Shown here: positions 17,809-26,185 of the stretch, piece by piece
Position numbering within the stretch: position 1 is the first letter of the stretch
Layout: each line of letters starts with the position of its first letter
From: Clostridiaceae bacterium
GTDB taxonomy: Bacteria > Bacillota > Clostridia > Saccharofermentanales > Saccharofermentanaceae
Direction of reading: 5' to 3'
Assembly (NCBI GenBank): GCA_012718915.1
Contig: JAAYBI010000095.1
Location: 1-50,565 of the forward strand
Length of the DNA stretch: 50,565 nt
The notes under the pieces: model-generated
What the model was told of the DNA's origin: nothing
What the model saw: the letters and a program-made list of their open reading frames with translations, nothing else
The model's database searches: none
Position numbers and translations under genes: made by a program

Positions 17809-18738
17809 CTAAGACCGGAGAGAAGATATCGTCCTGGTCTTCCCGACAAAATAACGATCATTCCCGAATCTTTTCAATGCTTCGGAATACGCAGCAACAA
17901 GAGCCTCTTCATTCGAAAAACATCCATACATCGTGCTGCCGGACCCGCTCATCGAAGCATACAAGGCTCCCATATCATATATAAATCTCTTTATTTCGGA
18001 CAATTCCGGAATAGCGGCGAAAGCAATTGGCTCAAAATCATTATGCCATGACGCTTTATTGTTATTGACACGCTTAACTGTATCTTCAAAAGTATTGTCA
18101 ATATAATCCGCATCGAAAAATACCTTCGGCTCTTTTCGCAATCGCTCTCCTTGAGCCAAATCAAATGACTGGTATGCCTGAATCGTCGAAATGCCGGTGT
18201 CGGGCTTAATTAATAAGACATACAAATCCGAATATGCCGGTACATTTGTAATTATCTCTCCAATGCCACGACACACTGCCGCGCCGCCTTGAAGAGCAAA
18301 AGGCACATCCGCACCGATGGTAAGTGCAAGCTCGGAAAGGAATTCTTCAGACAAGCGTTCAGAAAACGCCTCATTCATGAGTTTCAAAGCAGCAGCAGCA
18401 TCAGCGCTGCCTCCGCCAAGACCCGCGCGATCGGGTATACACTTGTGAATATCGGCATGCACTCTATAGCCCTTGGCCGAAATAGCATTCATATAGAGTG
18501 CGACAGCATCCATAACGGTATTGCGACCGGTGTCATTTATCTCAAGACCCGAAAGCGAGTATGTCAAAATATTGTCATCACTTTCATCATGATCCGAAAC
18601 TGAAATCCGGACAAAATCGGCCAGCTCAACACTCTGCATCAAGCTGTACAATAAGTGGTACCCGTCTTGTCTATAACCGCTCATATACAAAAAAAGATTT
18701 ATCTTAGCATGTGCCTTCAATTGCTTATCAAATCTCAC
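17809..18738 (-). CDS. ispE: 4-diphosphocytidyl-2-C-methyl-D-erythritol kinase
   Basis: GHMP kinase of the MEP isoprenoid pathway, phosphorylating the 2-hydroxyl of CDP-ME. 309 residues. AHAKINLFLYM (9-19) is the family N-terminus with the substrate Lys, the ATP loop is AGLGGGSADAAAALK (about 105-119), and the third GHMP motif is MSGSGSTMYGCF (about 271-282). Start is GTG, with GGAGG 10 bases upstream. It sits after veg, as in Bacillus, but separated by a terminator whose T-tract lies next to the ispE ribosome binding site. Confidence 0.94.
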   Translation of the reverse strand: MRFDKQLKAHAKINLFLYMSGYRQDGYHLLYSLMQSVELADFVRISVSDHDESDDNILTYSLSGLEINDTGRNTVMDAVALYMNAISAKGYRVHADIHKCIPDRAGLGGGSADAAAALKLMNEAFSERLSEEFLSELALTIGADVPFALQGGAAVCRGIGEIITNVPAYSDLYVLLIKPDTGISTIQAYQSFDLAQGERLRKEPKVFFDADYIDNTFEDTVKRVNNNKASWHNDFEPIAFAAIPELSEIKRFIYDMGALYASMSGSGSTMYGCFSNEEALVAAYSEALKRFGNDRYFVGKTRTISSLRS

Positions 18739-18757
18739 AAACAGATATCCTCCGAGG

Positions 18758-18790
18758 AAAAAAACCGCCGCTCTACATAATGAGCAGCGG
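18758..18790 (-). terminator. veg terminator/attenuator ahead of ispE
   Basis: CCGCTGCTC and GAGCGGCGG (18765-18790) form a nine-pair stem with one wobble, then seven T (18758-18764) on the minus strand. The ispE GGAGG follows within about five bases. Confidence 0.9.
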
Positions 18791-18826
18791 CCTTAATGTC
18801 ATGGTCAGCATATAATTCAAACAAAA

Positions 18827-19096
18827 TTAACCAACCTGTACCGAAGCACCAGAAACCATCGCAATCTCAACAGCTCGAGTCAAAACATCTACATAGCTGT
18901 AAGAAACAACCTCCGGAGAAGTGTCGCACTCATTGCGTCTGCACTTAACCGTAAAAACGTTGGGGTAACAATGATCTAGAACACCCTCATGCGTGATGAC
19001 ACGCTTACGTCCGCCATTAGAAGTGAGTCTGATCTTACGTCCGACGAAACCCTCAAGACTCTTCTTACAAGCATCTAAATCTGACTTAACAATCAT
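18827..19096 (-). CDS. veg: Veg family protein
   Basis: 89 residues matching the Veg family: IVKSDLDACKKSLEGFVGRK, then IRLTSNGGRKRVITHEGVLD, then a Tyr/Pro-rich VFTVKC strand and SYSYVDVLTRAVEI. Veg is abundant and highly transcribed in Bacillus and has been linked to biofilm gene control; its biochemistry is unclear. GGAGG lies 10 bases before the ATG at 19096; the longer frame reaching 19237 has no ribosome binding site or family similarity. Next to ispE, the conserved neighbour. Confidence 0.9.
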   Translation of the reverse strand: MIVKSDLDACKKSLEGFVGRKIRLTSNGGRKRVITHEGVLDHCYPNVFTVKCRRNECDTSPEVVSYSYVDVLTRAVEIAMVSGASVQVG

Positions 19097-19284
19097 GAAC
19101 CATGTACCTCCGTTCTGAATTGTGGCCCGAGGCAACAAATAGGCACAAAGACTGCAAGAAAACCACAAAAAGCAACTTCGTGACACAACAAAAGCAAAAC
19201 CGGTCGGCTTTGCTTGATTGGTATCGCCAGATGCCATATACTTAATGAAAAACTAGCGGTCTTTGCCGTTCCTACTGTTAAGAG

Positions 19285-19313
19285 ATTATAACAAATTCAT
19301 GACGTATTGTCAA
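19285..19313 (-). promoter_or_regulatory. veg promoter with long leader
   Basis: Perfect consensus: TTGACA (19308-19313), 17-base spacer, TATAAT (19285-19290). The predicted start near 19278 gives an untranslated leader of about 180 bases before veg, in which I see no recognised riboswitch. Confidence 0.88.
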
Positions 19314-19320
19314 CAAACGG

Positions 19321-19370
19321 CACAATCTATTGTGGTCTATTTGTGCACACTGCGCCAAATATTGTGGTCT
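19321..19370 (+). repeat. ATTGTGGTCT direct repeats and CACAAT palindrome between veg and fhs
   Basis: ATTGTGGTCT occurs at 19329-19338 and 19361-19370, 32 bases apart (about three helical turns). The first copy is part of the perfect inverted repeat CACAAT-CT-ATTGTG (19321-19334), and TGTGCACA (19342-19349) lies between. The cluster is directly upstream of the veg -35 and in the fhs upstream region, a plausible operator for either gene. The rest of 19371-19479 shows no clear promoter. Confidence 0.5.
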
Positions 19371-19479
19371 CATGTCATCCGGATAACGCAATGACACCGT
19401 AAAAAAATCCAATTAACGAAGCATCCGACGTACGGAAGCTTTATGAGAGTACCATATTCCGAATTGAAAGGATAATCAG

Positions 19480-21153
19480 ATGCTTACAGACATTCAAATT
19501 GCACAAAATACCACGCTAAAACCCATTAACGAAATCGCAAGCCAGCTTGGATTATCACCAGACGATCTCGATTGTTACGGCAGATATAAGGCTAAAATTC
19601 CGCTTTCCGTCGCATCCCGACTCCGTGATAAGCCGGACGGAAAACTCGTACTCGTGACCGCCATGAACCCCACTCCCGCCGGCGAAGGAAAAACAACCGT
19701 CAGCATCGGTTTGGCTCAAGCTCTCTGTAAGTTAGGAAACAAGGCGCTTTTGGCTTTGCGCGAACCCTCGCTCGGACCTGTTTTCGGTGTAAAGGGCGGC
19801 GCGGCCGGTGGCGGATATTCGCAAGTACTACCGATGGAAGATATCAACCTGCACTTCACCGGCGATCTTCATGCCATCACTTCAGCGAATAATCTCTTGT
19901 CCGCCATGCTGGATAATCATTTGTTCCAAGGAAACGCGCTCGACATCGATACCAACAGAATTTTGTGGAAACGTTGCCTGGATATGAACGATCGCGCCTT
20001 GAGGTCTCTTGAAATCGGCGTCGGTGCAGGCCTGAACGGCGTGCCGAGAAAAGAAGTGTTTTCGATTACCGCAGCTTCCGAGGTCATGGCAATACTTTGT
20101 CTTTCAACCGATATTATCGATCTCAAAGCGAGGCTTGCATCGATTGTCGTTGCATACAACAACTCGGGCAGACCTGTGACTGCCGGGGACCTAAATGCAC
20201 ACGGCGCAATGGCTTCACTGCTTAAAGACGCTCTGTCTCCCAATCTGGTACAAACACTCGAACACACACCGGCACTCATTCATGGCGGACCTTTTGCCAA
20301 TATCTCTCACGGATGTAACAGCATTATCGCGACTAAGCTCGGTCTTAAGCTCTCCGATATTCTGGTTACCGAAGCGGGTTTCGGTGCAGATCTCGGCGCA
20401 GAAAAGTTCCTGGACATCAAGTGCCGAACAGCCGGTATCTGGCCGGATGCGATCGTGCTCGTCGCAACGATACGTTCTCTCAAGTATAATGCCGGTATTC
20501 CAAAAGAAAAACTATCCGAGCCTAACGCGGATGCCCTCCGTGCCGGATTTAGAAATCTCGAAAAACACATCGAGAACATTACCGCTTTCGGGGTGCCTTG
20601 CTTCGTCGCCGCCAATCGCTTTTTGACTGATACTGACGAAGAAATCGATCTTTTAAGATCTCTGAGTGCCCAAAAAGGCGCCCGTTTTGCGCCTGTCGAA
20701 GTATATGCAAAGGGCGGAGAAGGGGCACTCGAGCTCGCCGACAAGCTTTCCGAATCATTAATTTCTTCACCGAAGATTCAACCTCAATATGTATACGATA
20801 CCGATTCTGAACCCGAAGAAAAAATCCGCGCAATCGCGACCACCATTTACGGTGCAAAAGACATTGACATACTACCGGAGGCCAAAGCAAAAATTAAAGA
20901 ATTTACCGAGCTTGGTTTTGGAAAACTCCCTATTTGTATAGCCAAAACACAATACTCTCTATCCGATAATCCAAAGGCGCTCGGGAGACCGTCGGATTTT
21001 ACCCTGACTGTCCGCGACGTATGGCTTTCTGCCGGAGCCGGATATCTCGTGGTATTAACCGGAACCATCGTCACAATGCCCGGACTGCCTCCGGTGCCGG
21101 CAGCCGAAGGCATCGACCTTGACGAGTGCGGCCAAATCACCGGATTGTTTTGA
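19480..21153 (+). CDS. fhs: formate--tetrahydrofolate ligase
   Basis: ATP-dependent synthesis of 10-formyl-THF from formate, feeding purine and one-carbon metabolism; in acetogens it is part of the Wood-Ljungdahl methyl branch. 557 residues, normal. ATP-binding loop TPAGEGKTT (65-73), then GKLGNKALLALREPSLGP-type signature and FGVKGGAAGGGYSQV (about 105-119). No other Wood-Ljungdahl gene is in the window, so an acetogenic role cannot be claimed. AAAGGA precedes the ATG. Confidence 0.97.
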   Translation: MLTDIQIAQNTTLKPINEIASQLGLSPDDLDCYGRYKAKIPLSVASRLRDKPDGKLVLVTAMNPTPAGEGKTTVSIGLAQALCKLGNKALLALREPSLGPVFGVKGGAAGGGYSQVLPMEDINLHFTGDLHAITSANNLLSAMLDNHLFQGNALDIDTNRILWKRCLDMNDRALRSLEIGVGAGLNGVPRKEVFSITAASEVMAILCLSTDIIDLKARLASIVVAYNNSGRPVTAGDLNAHGAMASLLKDALSPNLVQTLEHTPALIHGGPFANISHGCNSIIATKLGLKLSDILVTEAGFGADLGAEKFLDIKCRTAGIWPDAIVLVATIRSLKYNAGIPKEKLSEPNADALRAGFRNLEKHIENITAFGVPCFVAANRFLTDTDEEIDLLRSLSAQKGARFAPVEVYAKGGEGALELADKLSESLISSPKIQPQYVYDTDSEPEEKIRAIATTIYGAKDIDILPEAKAKIKEFTELGFGKLPICIAKTQYSLSDNPKALGRPSDFTLTVRDVWLSAGAGYLVVLTGTIVTMPGLPPVPAAEGIDLDECGQITGLF

Positions 21154-21171
21154 TATGGGGAACCATTATTA

Positions 21172-22428
21172 ATGAAAAACCCAAAAAGTAAATTCGTCAG
21201 CAACTTCAATCGCGCCCAAAAGAAGCGCCAGACTCGCAATCTCATAATTTTGAGCATCGCAGCATTCCTGGCACTTTTTGTCATTCTGGTGCTATACATG
21301 TCTGCGCTTAAAAACCAGTTTGATAAATCATTCCCTTCATCCGATGTCACGACTCTGGCTTCAAGCGTCACAACCCAACCCGAAAGTCACGCCCTAACAT
21401 CCGAATCCACCGGCACATCCGTTACCGAAAGCCCGACGACTAATCCGACTGAAAGCACTACGATTGAGACCACCCCCGGTGATTCAACCGATACTTCTTC
21501 CGGTTCGACAGGCACATCAGAAACGCAGAAGAGCGAAGCACCACTAGATGTAGTAATTCCGGAGGGCAATACTCTTTTCCCGGAAACTGAGTTTATCCAA
21601 AAGATTAATCACAATGAGCGGGATATCGCTTTTTCTGAATTGAAAAAGGACGTGAAACAATACATCGAATCTCAATCCGGTTCAAGAATCGGCGTTTATA
21701 CTATTAATTTGAGCAGCAAAGAGGAGTTTGGATATAACGATTTCTCCCCGTTTGTTGTGGGAAGCACATTTAATCTACCCATAAATCTCATGCTGTATGA
21801 CGCAATCGCTAATTCGACGGTTCTTCCGGATGAATTTATCACATACACTTCTGACTATAACACGGACGCCTACAGTCTGCTTTCCGGAACAAAAACAGGA
21901 GTTCATTACTCATTGCGCCAGCTTACTTACCTTTCCATGTCTCAAAGCGATGCAATCGCAACATCAATGCTTCTCAACAGGCTCGGTGGTATAGACAACT
22001 TGAATCCGAAACTTCTTGAAATCAGCAAAATTATCGACTTCACTCAAGTCCAAACCTATAAGGATTACAGAAAAATCGTCATGAAGGGATCACAGCGAAG
22101 TTGTGCATACGATATGTCCAATTTTGCCGAAGAAGTCTATTATCGCTACATGAGAAACCCGGATATCTATCAGAATATGATTAATGATTGGAACAATTCA
22201 GATAATGCATCTGTGATTAAAGAGACTTTCGGTACAGACACTCTGACACTCAGTAAGATGGGTATTAACCAACAATATGACGCCTATGCCGAGGTTGCTT
22301 TGGTTATAGCACAAGAGCCGGTCATTATTTGTATATTGATTGAAACACCAAACCAAACCCACGCCGATACCATAACGCGAGATCTCTCCTCTCTTTATAA
22401 GAATTATATCGACTATTGTTATTCCTAA
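21172..22428 (+). CDS. membrane-anchored beta-lactamase-fold protein, probably inactive
   Basis: 418 residues: short cytoplasmic basic stretch, one transmembrane helix (about 24-46), a Ser/Thr/Pro-rich linker (about 53-125), then an extracellular domain resembling the class A beta-lactamase-like family (PF13354 type). Where SxxK is expected the protein has GSTFNLP: Ser198 is kept but the Lys is Asn201. The SDN motif appears as SQSDA (257-261) and the KTG strand as SKMG (361-364). Without the SxxK lysine, acyl-enzyme chemistry is unlikely, so a wall-binding or regulatory role is possible. It starts 18 bases after fhs on the same strand. Fold assignment comes from the spacing of the three degenerate motifs. 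Confidence 0.75.
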   Translation: MKNPKSKFVSNFNRAQKKRQTRNLIILSIAAFLALFVILVLYMSALKNQFDKSFPSSDVTTLASSVTTQPESHALTSESTGTSVTESPTTNPTESTTIETTPGDSTDTSSGSTGTSETQKSEAPLDVVIPEGNTLFPETEFIQKINHNERDIAFSELKKDVKQYIESQSGSRIGVYTINLSSKEEFGYNDFSPFVVGSTFNLPINLMLYDAIANSTVLPDEFITYTSDYNTDAYSLLSGTKTGVHYSLRQLTYLSMSQSDAIATSMLLNRLGGIDNLNPKLLEISKIIDFTQVQTYKDYRKIVMKGSQRSCAYDMSNFAEEVYYRYMRNPDIYQNMINDWNNSDNASVIKETFGTDTLTLSKMGINQQYDAYAEVALVIAQEPVIICILIETPNQTHADTITRDLSSLYKNYIDYCYS

Positions 22429-22497
22429 GATAATTTCACATATTTATCTGTTCCGGATTCTTTATTGATTCTGGTATTCGAAAAGTCTGACAATGTA

Positions 22498-22506
22498 TGA
22501 TATAAT
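22498..22506 (+). promoter_or_regulatory. SRP RNA promoter, extended -10
   Basis: TGATATAAT (TATAAT at 22501-22506 with TGn extension), about 15 bases before the first paired base of the SRP RNA. The -35 region (TTCGAA around 22477) is weak. Confidence 0.6.
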
Positions 22507-22521
22507 CGTTTCACGCTTTTC

Positions 22522-22661
22522 GCCCCGTCCGGTCTGCGGTCGGCTTCGGGTCTCGTGCGATGTGACCCGCGAACCCTGTCAGGTCCGGAAGGAAGCAGCA
22601 GTAAGCGGTCAATCACAGGTGCCGCGAGGGTGCCTGATGTCGACCGCGGACCCGACGGGGC
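22522..22661 (+). ncRNA. ffs: signal recognition particle RNA
   Basis: The conserved domain IV hairpin is unmistakable: GTCAGGTCCGGAAGGAAGCA (about 22577-22596) facing the symmetric-loop partner ending in CAGGTGCCGCGAGGGTGCCTG. The ends pair as a long rod, GCCCCGTC (from 22522) with GACGGGGC (to 22661), giving about 140 nucleotides. Binds Ffh for co-translational targeting. The exact ends are set by pairing and could differ by a few bases. Its position just before dnaX matches many Firmicutes. Confidence 0.92.
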
Positions 22662-22689
22662 GAATTTACTTTTATCGGAGGTTTTTGGC

Positions 22690-24642
22690 ATGGATCAAGT
22701 GGCTCTGTATCGCCGGTATCGGCCTATGACCTTTGATGAGATTGTTGAACAAGAACACGCCGTAAATGCATTGAGACAGTCCGTTATTTCCAAAAGAGTC
22801 GCTCATGCTTATTTATTTAGCGGCACGCGCGGAACCGGAAAGACTTCCATCGCTAAAGTTTTTTCAAGAGCAATAAATTGTCTTAGCCCTAACAACGGCA
22901 ACCCATGTAATCAATGTTCTATTTGTCGGGGGATATTAGACGGCTCGCTTCTGGATGTTATCGAAATGGACGCTGCCTCCAACAACAGTGTGGATAATAT
23001 CCGTCGCATCTGTGACGAAGTATTGTTTATGCCCGCACAGGCTAAGTACAAAGTTTATATTGTTGACGAAGTTCACATGCTTTCTACCGGGGCCTTCAAC
23101 GCATTGCTTAAAACGCTCGAAGAGCCGCCGGAACATGCTATTTTTATTTTGGCGACGACGGAGCCGCATCGGATTCCCGCAACCATTATTTCCAGATGTC
23201 AGAGATATGACTTTCGACGAATTCCGAATGACAGCATCGTCGGAAGGTTGCGGTCGATTTCAGACGACTCCGGCATTCTTATCGAGGACCAAGCCCTTCA
23301 ACTGATTGCCACTTTGTCGGACGGAGCGATGCGGGATGCCATATCTCTTCTTGATCAAGTCGGGACCGGTACTGCGGTAACCATCACCGAAAGCGACATT
23401 TTCAAAATGATCGGCATGGTAGACCGAACCGTATTTTTTGATATGGCCAGGTTCATACTCACGTCAAACGTCTTCTCTGTATTGACTTTGTGCAACAGGA
23501 TCATCATGGACGGAAGAGATATTCTTCGATTTACGCTCGACTTGGCTCATTATTTCAGAGATCTGACCGTCATTTCCTTATCTGCAGACCCTCAAGAGCT
23601 TGTTTCGGCAACAGATGAGGAGATTTCTCGAATGAGATCGTTATGCAAAACTACTAACGTGTCGCAGCTTCTCTCTGTGATTAAGAGACTATCGTCACTG
23701 TCCAGCGAGCTCAAGTGGTCACCGGATATGAAGACATCCTTTGAAACCTCGCTTATCGCGCTTGCTTCTGCATCCGTTCCGGAACCCGCGATTTTCCCGA
23801 GACAGTCATCCGGCGATTCGAAGATACTCGAACCAAGCGTTCCGACCGAATCTTCTCCTCAAGTTGATATTCAACATGCAGAGCCCCCCGTTTCGATTGC
23901 TCCGTCAATCGCCATCCGGTCGTCGGCTTCAGACCAGAGACCCGATCCGTCAGAAGATCTAACGCCTCCGCCGGCCGAAACGGAAATGCATCAGGATAGC
24001 CTCGACGAGCCGCCCACTTCTTCTTTTACCGATGAATCACATATCGATTCACCGTTGCCAAATCTAAAAAGAGCTTTTGAGCCGGCACCTCGCTCCAAGG
24101 GCGAATCGACAAATTTGTCCAAACTCATCCATAAACCGTTAGTCAGAAGTGCTAATATTCCGCTACCTCCTGACATTGACGATTCAGATTTTCAGACTTC
24201 TCTTTCCGATTATTCGACGGTCGCCGATACCTCTGTATCGCCCGCGACGAATAGAGCCGTTTCGAATTCCGAGGCGGTTACGAGCGACCCCGCTGACCTC
24301 CAATCTCAGTGGCCAATAGCTCTGTCTGCTCTTCAATCGGCACGTTATGGCGACGCATTGCGATTCAGAAATGCCCGAGTCCATGCAGACGGCTCGACAT
24401 TAGCAATCGTTTTCCCCACCAACATGCAAACTTACATCAACGATTTAGAGCAAAAGGGCGGATATGAATCTTTAAAAGCGCTCATACTCAGTCACTTTAG
24501 CGGTTTTTCGGATTTATCTCTTTCGGTCACAAAGGACGATCCAGATCCGCCTTCCGACCGTCCATCACAACCGCAATGGGTACAGCAGATGTTGGATTTT
24601 GCAGACAATAACGGTATAGTAATTGAAGAAATAGTAGATTGA
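22690..24642 (+). CDS. dnaX: DNA polymerase III subunits gamma/tau
   Basis: Clamp-loader ATPase, 650 residues. YRRYRPMTFDEIVEQEH N-terminus, Walker A GTRGTGKT (45-52), zinc-binding Cys64, Cys73, Cys76 and Cys79, Walker B VYIVDEVHML (about 120-129), sensor SRC motif (about 165). A long Pro/Ser/Glu-rich tau linker (about 360-550) precedes a C-terminal domain. The longest reading frame begins inside the SRP RNA; the ATG at 22690 follows GGAGG by 7 bases and gives the family N-terminus. No A-rich slippery heptamer was noticed. Confidence 0.95.
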   Translation: MDQVALYRRYRPMTFDEIVEQEHAVNALRQSVISKRVAHAYLFSGTRGTGKTSIAKVFSRAINCLSPNNGNPCNQCSICRGILDGSLLDVIEMDAASNNSVDNIRRICDEVLFMPAQAKYKVYIVDEVHMLSTGAFNALLKTLEEPPEHAIFILATTEPHRIPATIISRCQRYDFRRIPNDSIVGRLRSISDDSGILIEDQALQLIATLSDGAMRDAISLLDQVGTGTAVTITESDIFKMIGMVDRTVFFDMARFILTSNVFSVLTLCNRIIMDGRDILRFTLDLAHYFRDLTVISLSADPQELVSATDEEISRMRSLCKTTNVSQLLSVIKRLSSLSSELKWSPDMKTSFETSLIALASASVPEPAIFPRQSSGDSKILEPSVPTESSPQVDIQHAEPPVSIAPSIAIRSSASDQRPDPSEDLTPPPAETEMHQDSLDEPPTSSFTDESHIDSPLPNLKRAFEPAPRSKGESTNLSKLIHKPLVRSANIPLPPDIDDSDFQTSLSDYSTVADTSVSPATNRAVSNSEAVTSDPADLQSQWPIALSALQSARYGDALRFRNARVHADGSTLAIVFPTNMQTYINDLEQKGGYESLKALILSHFSGFSDLSLSVTKDDPDPPSDRPSQPQWVQQMLDFADNNGIVIEEIVD

Positions 24643-24680
24643 TCCATCACAAATATGCTTAGAAACAAACAGGAGGATTT

Positions 24681-25022
24681 ATGGCAAAAGGATTTAAGGG
24701 TATGCCCGGAATGGGCGGAGGAGGCATGAACAACCTTCTCCAACAAGCACAACGCATGCAACAGGCCGCCGAGCGCGCTCAAGAAGAAATTAAGCATTCC
24801 ACTTTTGAAGCTACTGCCGGAGGCGGTGTTGTCAAGGTCATCGTTGGCGGTGACCACGAAATCAAATCACTCGAGATAGATCGCAGCGCTGTTGACCCGG
24901 AAGATGTCGAAATGCTTCAAGACATGATTATTGCAGCTTGCAACGAGGCCCAGAGAAAACTCGAAGAGTTTTCGAGTGCAAAAATGGGCCAAGTAACCGG
25001 CGGCATGAAGATGCCTTTCTAG
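24681..25022 (+). CDS. nucleoid-associated protein YbaB/EbfC
   Basis: 113 residues: Gly/Met-rich N-terminus, an amphipathic helix (NNLLQQAQRMQQAAERAQEEI), then the family sheet GGGVVKVIVGGDHEIKSLEID and C-terminal helix. A DNA-binding dimer of unclear role, almost always between dnaX and recR as here. AGGAGG lies 6 bases before the ATG. Confidence 0.95.
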   Translation: MAKGFKGMPGMGGGGMNNLLQQAQRMQQAAERAQEEIKHSTFEATAGGGVVKVIVGGDHEIKSLEIDRSAVDPEDVEMLQDMIIAACNEAQRKLEEFSSAKMGQVTGGMKMPF

Positions 25023-25035
25023 CTCGGAGATCATA

Positions 25036-25635
25036 ATGCGATATTCACCTTCGGTCACTCAGTTAATAGCCGAACTAGCGAAGCTTCCGGGCATAGGAAG
25101 CAAATCTGCTCAGAGGCTTGCTTTTCATATCCTTTCCTTAGAGAAATCACAAGTTAAGGATCTGACTGAAGCCATTGTTTCTGCGCATCACAATACAAGA
25201 CTTTGTCAAGAGTGTCAGAATTACACGGACGAAGATCCTTGTGCGATATGTTCGGACACGAGGCGTGACCGAAGTACTATCTGTGTCGTCGAAAGCCCCA
25301 AGGACGTATCCACCATCGAGCGAACACGAGAGTACAAGGGTCTTTATCATGTTCTTCATGGCGTCTACTCTCCTCTTCAAAACGTCGGATTGGATGCGCT
25401 AAAGATTAAAGAGCTTTTTTCGCGTTTGCAAAGGCATGACGATATTCGCGAAATAATTCTTGCGACCAACCAAACCGCCGAAGGCGAGGCTACCGCAATG
25501 TATATTTCTCGACTGGTTAAGCCTTCCGGCATAAAAGTAACCCGAATCGCCTCTGGCTTACCGATGGGTTCGGATATTGAATTTGCGGACGACATTACGT
25601 TATCAAAAGCGCTAAAAGCAAGGCACGATTTCTAA
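25036..25635 (+). CDS. recR: recombination mediator RecR
   Basis: 199 residues, normal. N-terminal helix-hairpin-helix LAKLPGIGSKSAQRLAFHIL (14-33), C4 zinc finger Cys57, Cys60, Cys69, Cys72, Toprim domain (about 80-175) with VVESPKD and the acidic TNQTAEGEAT. Works with RecO/RecF to load RecA at gaps. Third gene of the dnaX-ybaB-recR operon, 13 bases after ybaB. Confidence 0.96.
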   Translation: MRYSPSVTQLIAELAKLPGIGSKSAQRLAFHILSLEKSQVKDLTEAIVSAHHNTRLCQECQNYTDEDPCAICSDTRRDRSTICVVESPKDVSTIERTREYKGLYHVLHGVYSPLQNVGLDALKIKELFSRLQRHDDIREIILATNQTAEGEATAMYISRLVKPSGIKVTRIASGLPMGSDIEFADDITLSKALKARHDF

Positions 25636-25657
25636 CGATCGCGCCTTGCTTTTAGCG
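25610..25657. terminator. recR bidirectional terminator
   Basis: A perfect 15-base inverted repeat, CGCTAAAAGCAAGGC (25610-25624) and GCCTTGCTTTTAGCG (25643-25657), with a smaller GAT/ATC pairing in the loop. The A- and T-tracts lie inside the stem, as in bidirectional terminators. The left arm encodes the last residues of RecR. It can also serve the convergent divIC operon. Confidence 0.8.
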
Positions 25658-25727
25658 TTGAATAACTTGTAATTCGACGTATTATCTATTATCGCCTGTG
25701 ATTTCGGGCATTCTATCAATGACGAGG

Positions 25728-26051
25728 TTAATTGCTGTCGGTAACGAAGACCGTCTCTTGAGTCTTCACGAGGCCAAGCTTTTCTCGAGCAATTTCTTCT
25801 ATATAGTCATCCGATCCAATACGATCATTCATGTGACGGACATTCTCGTTTTCTGCCAGCGCTTGCTTTTCGAGCTGATCGAGATTTTGATTTTTTTCGA
25901 GAACTCTGTCATAGGCTTTTTTTTGATTCAAAAGCATAGATCCGACAACAACAAACAAAAGCAAGAAAACGAGCATAACAACTATCCGAACCAACGGATA
26001 TCCGCCCTTGACTCGAATTGATTTATTTCTCTTGCTGCCCGATCGTGACAT
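25728..26051 (-). CDS. divIC: septum formation initiator, FtsB/DivIC family
   Basis: 107 residues: basic cytoplasmic N-terminus, one transmembrane helix (about 20-42), then a coiled coil (about 45-75) and the family motif EEIAREKLGLV (about 84-94). Part of the FtsL-DivIB-DivIC divisome subcomplex. GAGGAG precedes the ATG. It follows rqcP in the order seen in Bacillus (mazG-rqcP-yabP-yabQ-divIC), but yabP and yabQ are missing from the 134-base gap. Confidence 0.88.
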   Translation of the reverse strand: MSRSGSKRNKSIRVKGGYPLVRIVVMLVFLLLFVVVGSMLLNQKKAYDRVLEKNQNLDQLEKQALAENENVRHMNDRIGSDDYIEEIAREKLGLVKTQETVFVTDSN

Positions 26052-26078
26052 AGTCGCTCCTCAGTCCATGATATAACC

Positions 26079-26107
26079 ATTCTATCCTGTCTCAAATATT
26101 TGAGCAA
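26079..26107 (-). promoter_or_regulatory. candidate divIC promoter with palindrome
   Basis: TTGCTC (26102-26107), 17-base spacer, TAGAAT (26079-26084). The perfect 14-base palindrome CTCAAATATTTGAG (26091-26104) occupies the -35 edge and spacer, so it could be an operator. Confidence 0.4.
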
Positions 26108-26185
26108 TCCGTCGGCCTTACTGCAAGAGCTCACAATCCACTAAAATGCCGAAACGTAGCCTTGATGTAACAATTCCGAAACGAA

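Noticed and set aside
19380-19479. Possible tetrahydrofolate riboswitch before fhs
   Set aside because: The conserved THF-riboswitch core was not found.
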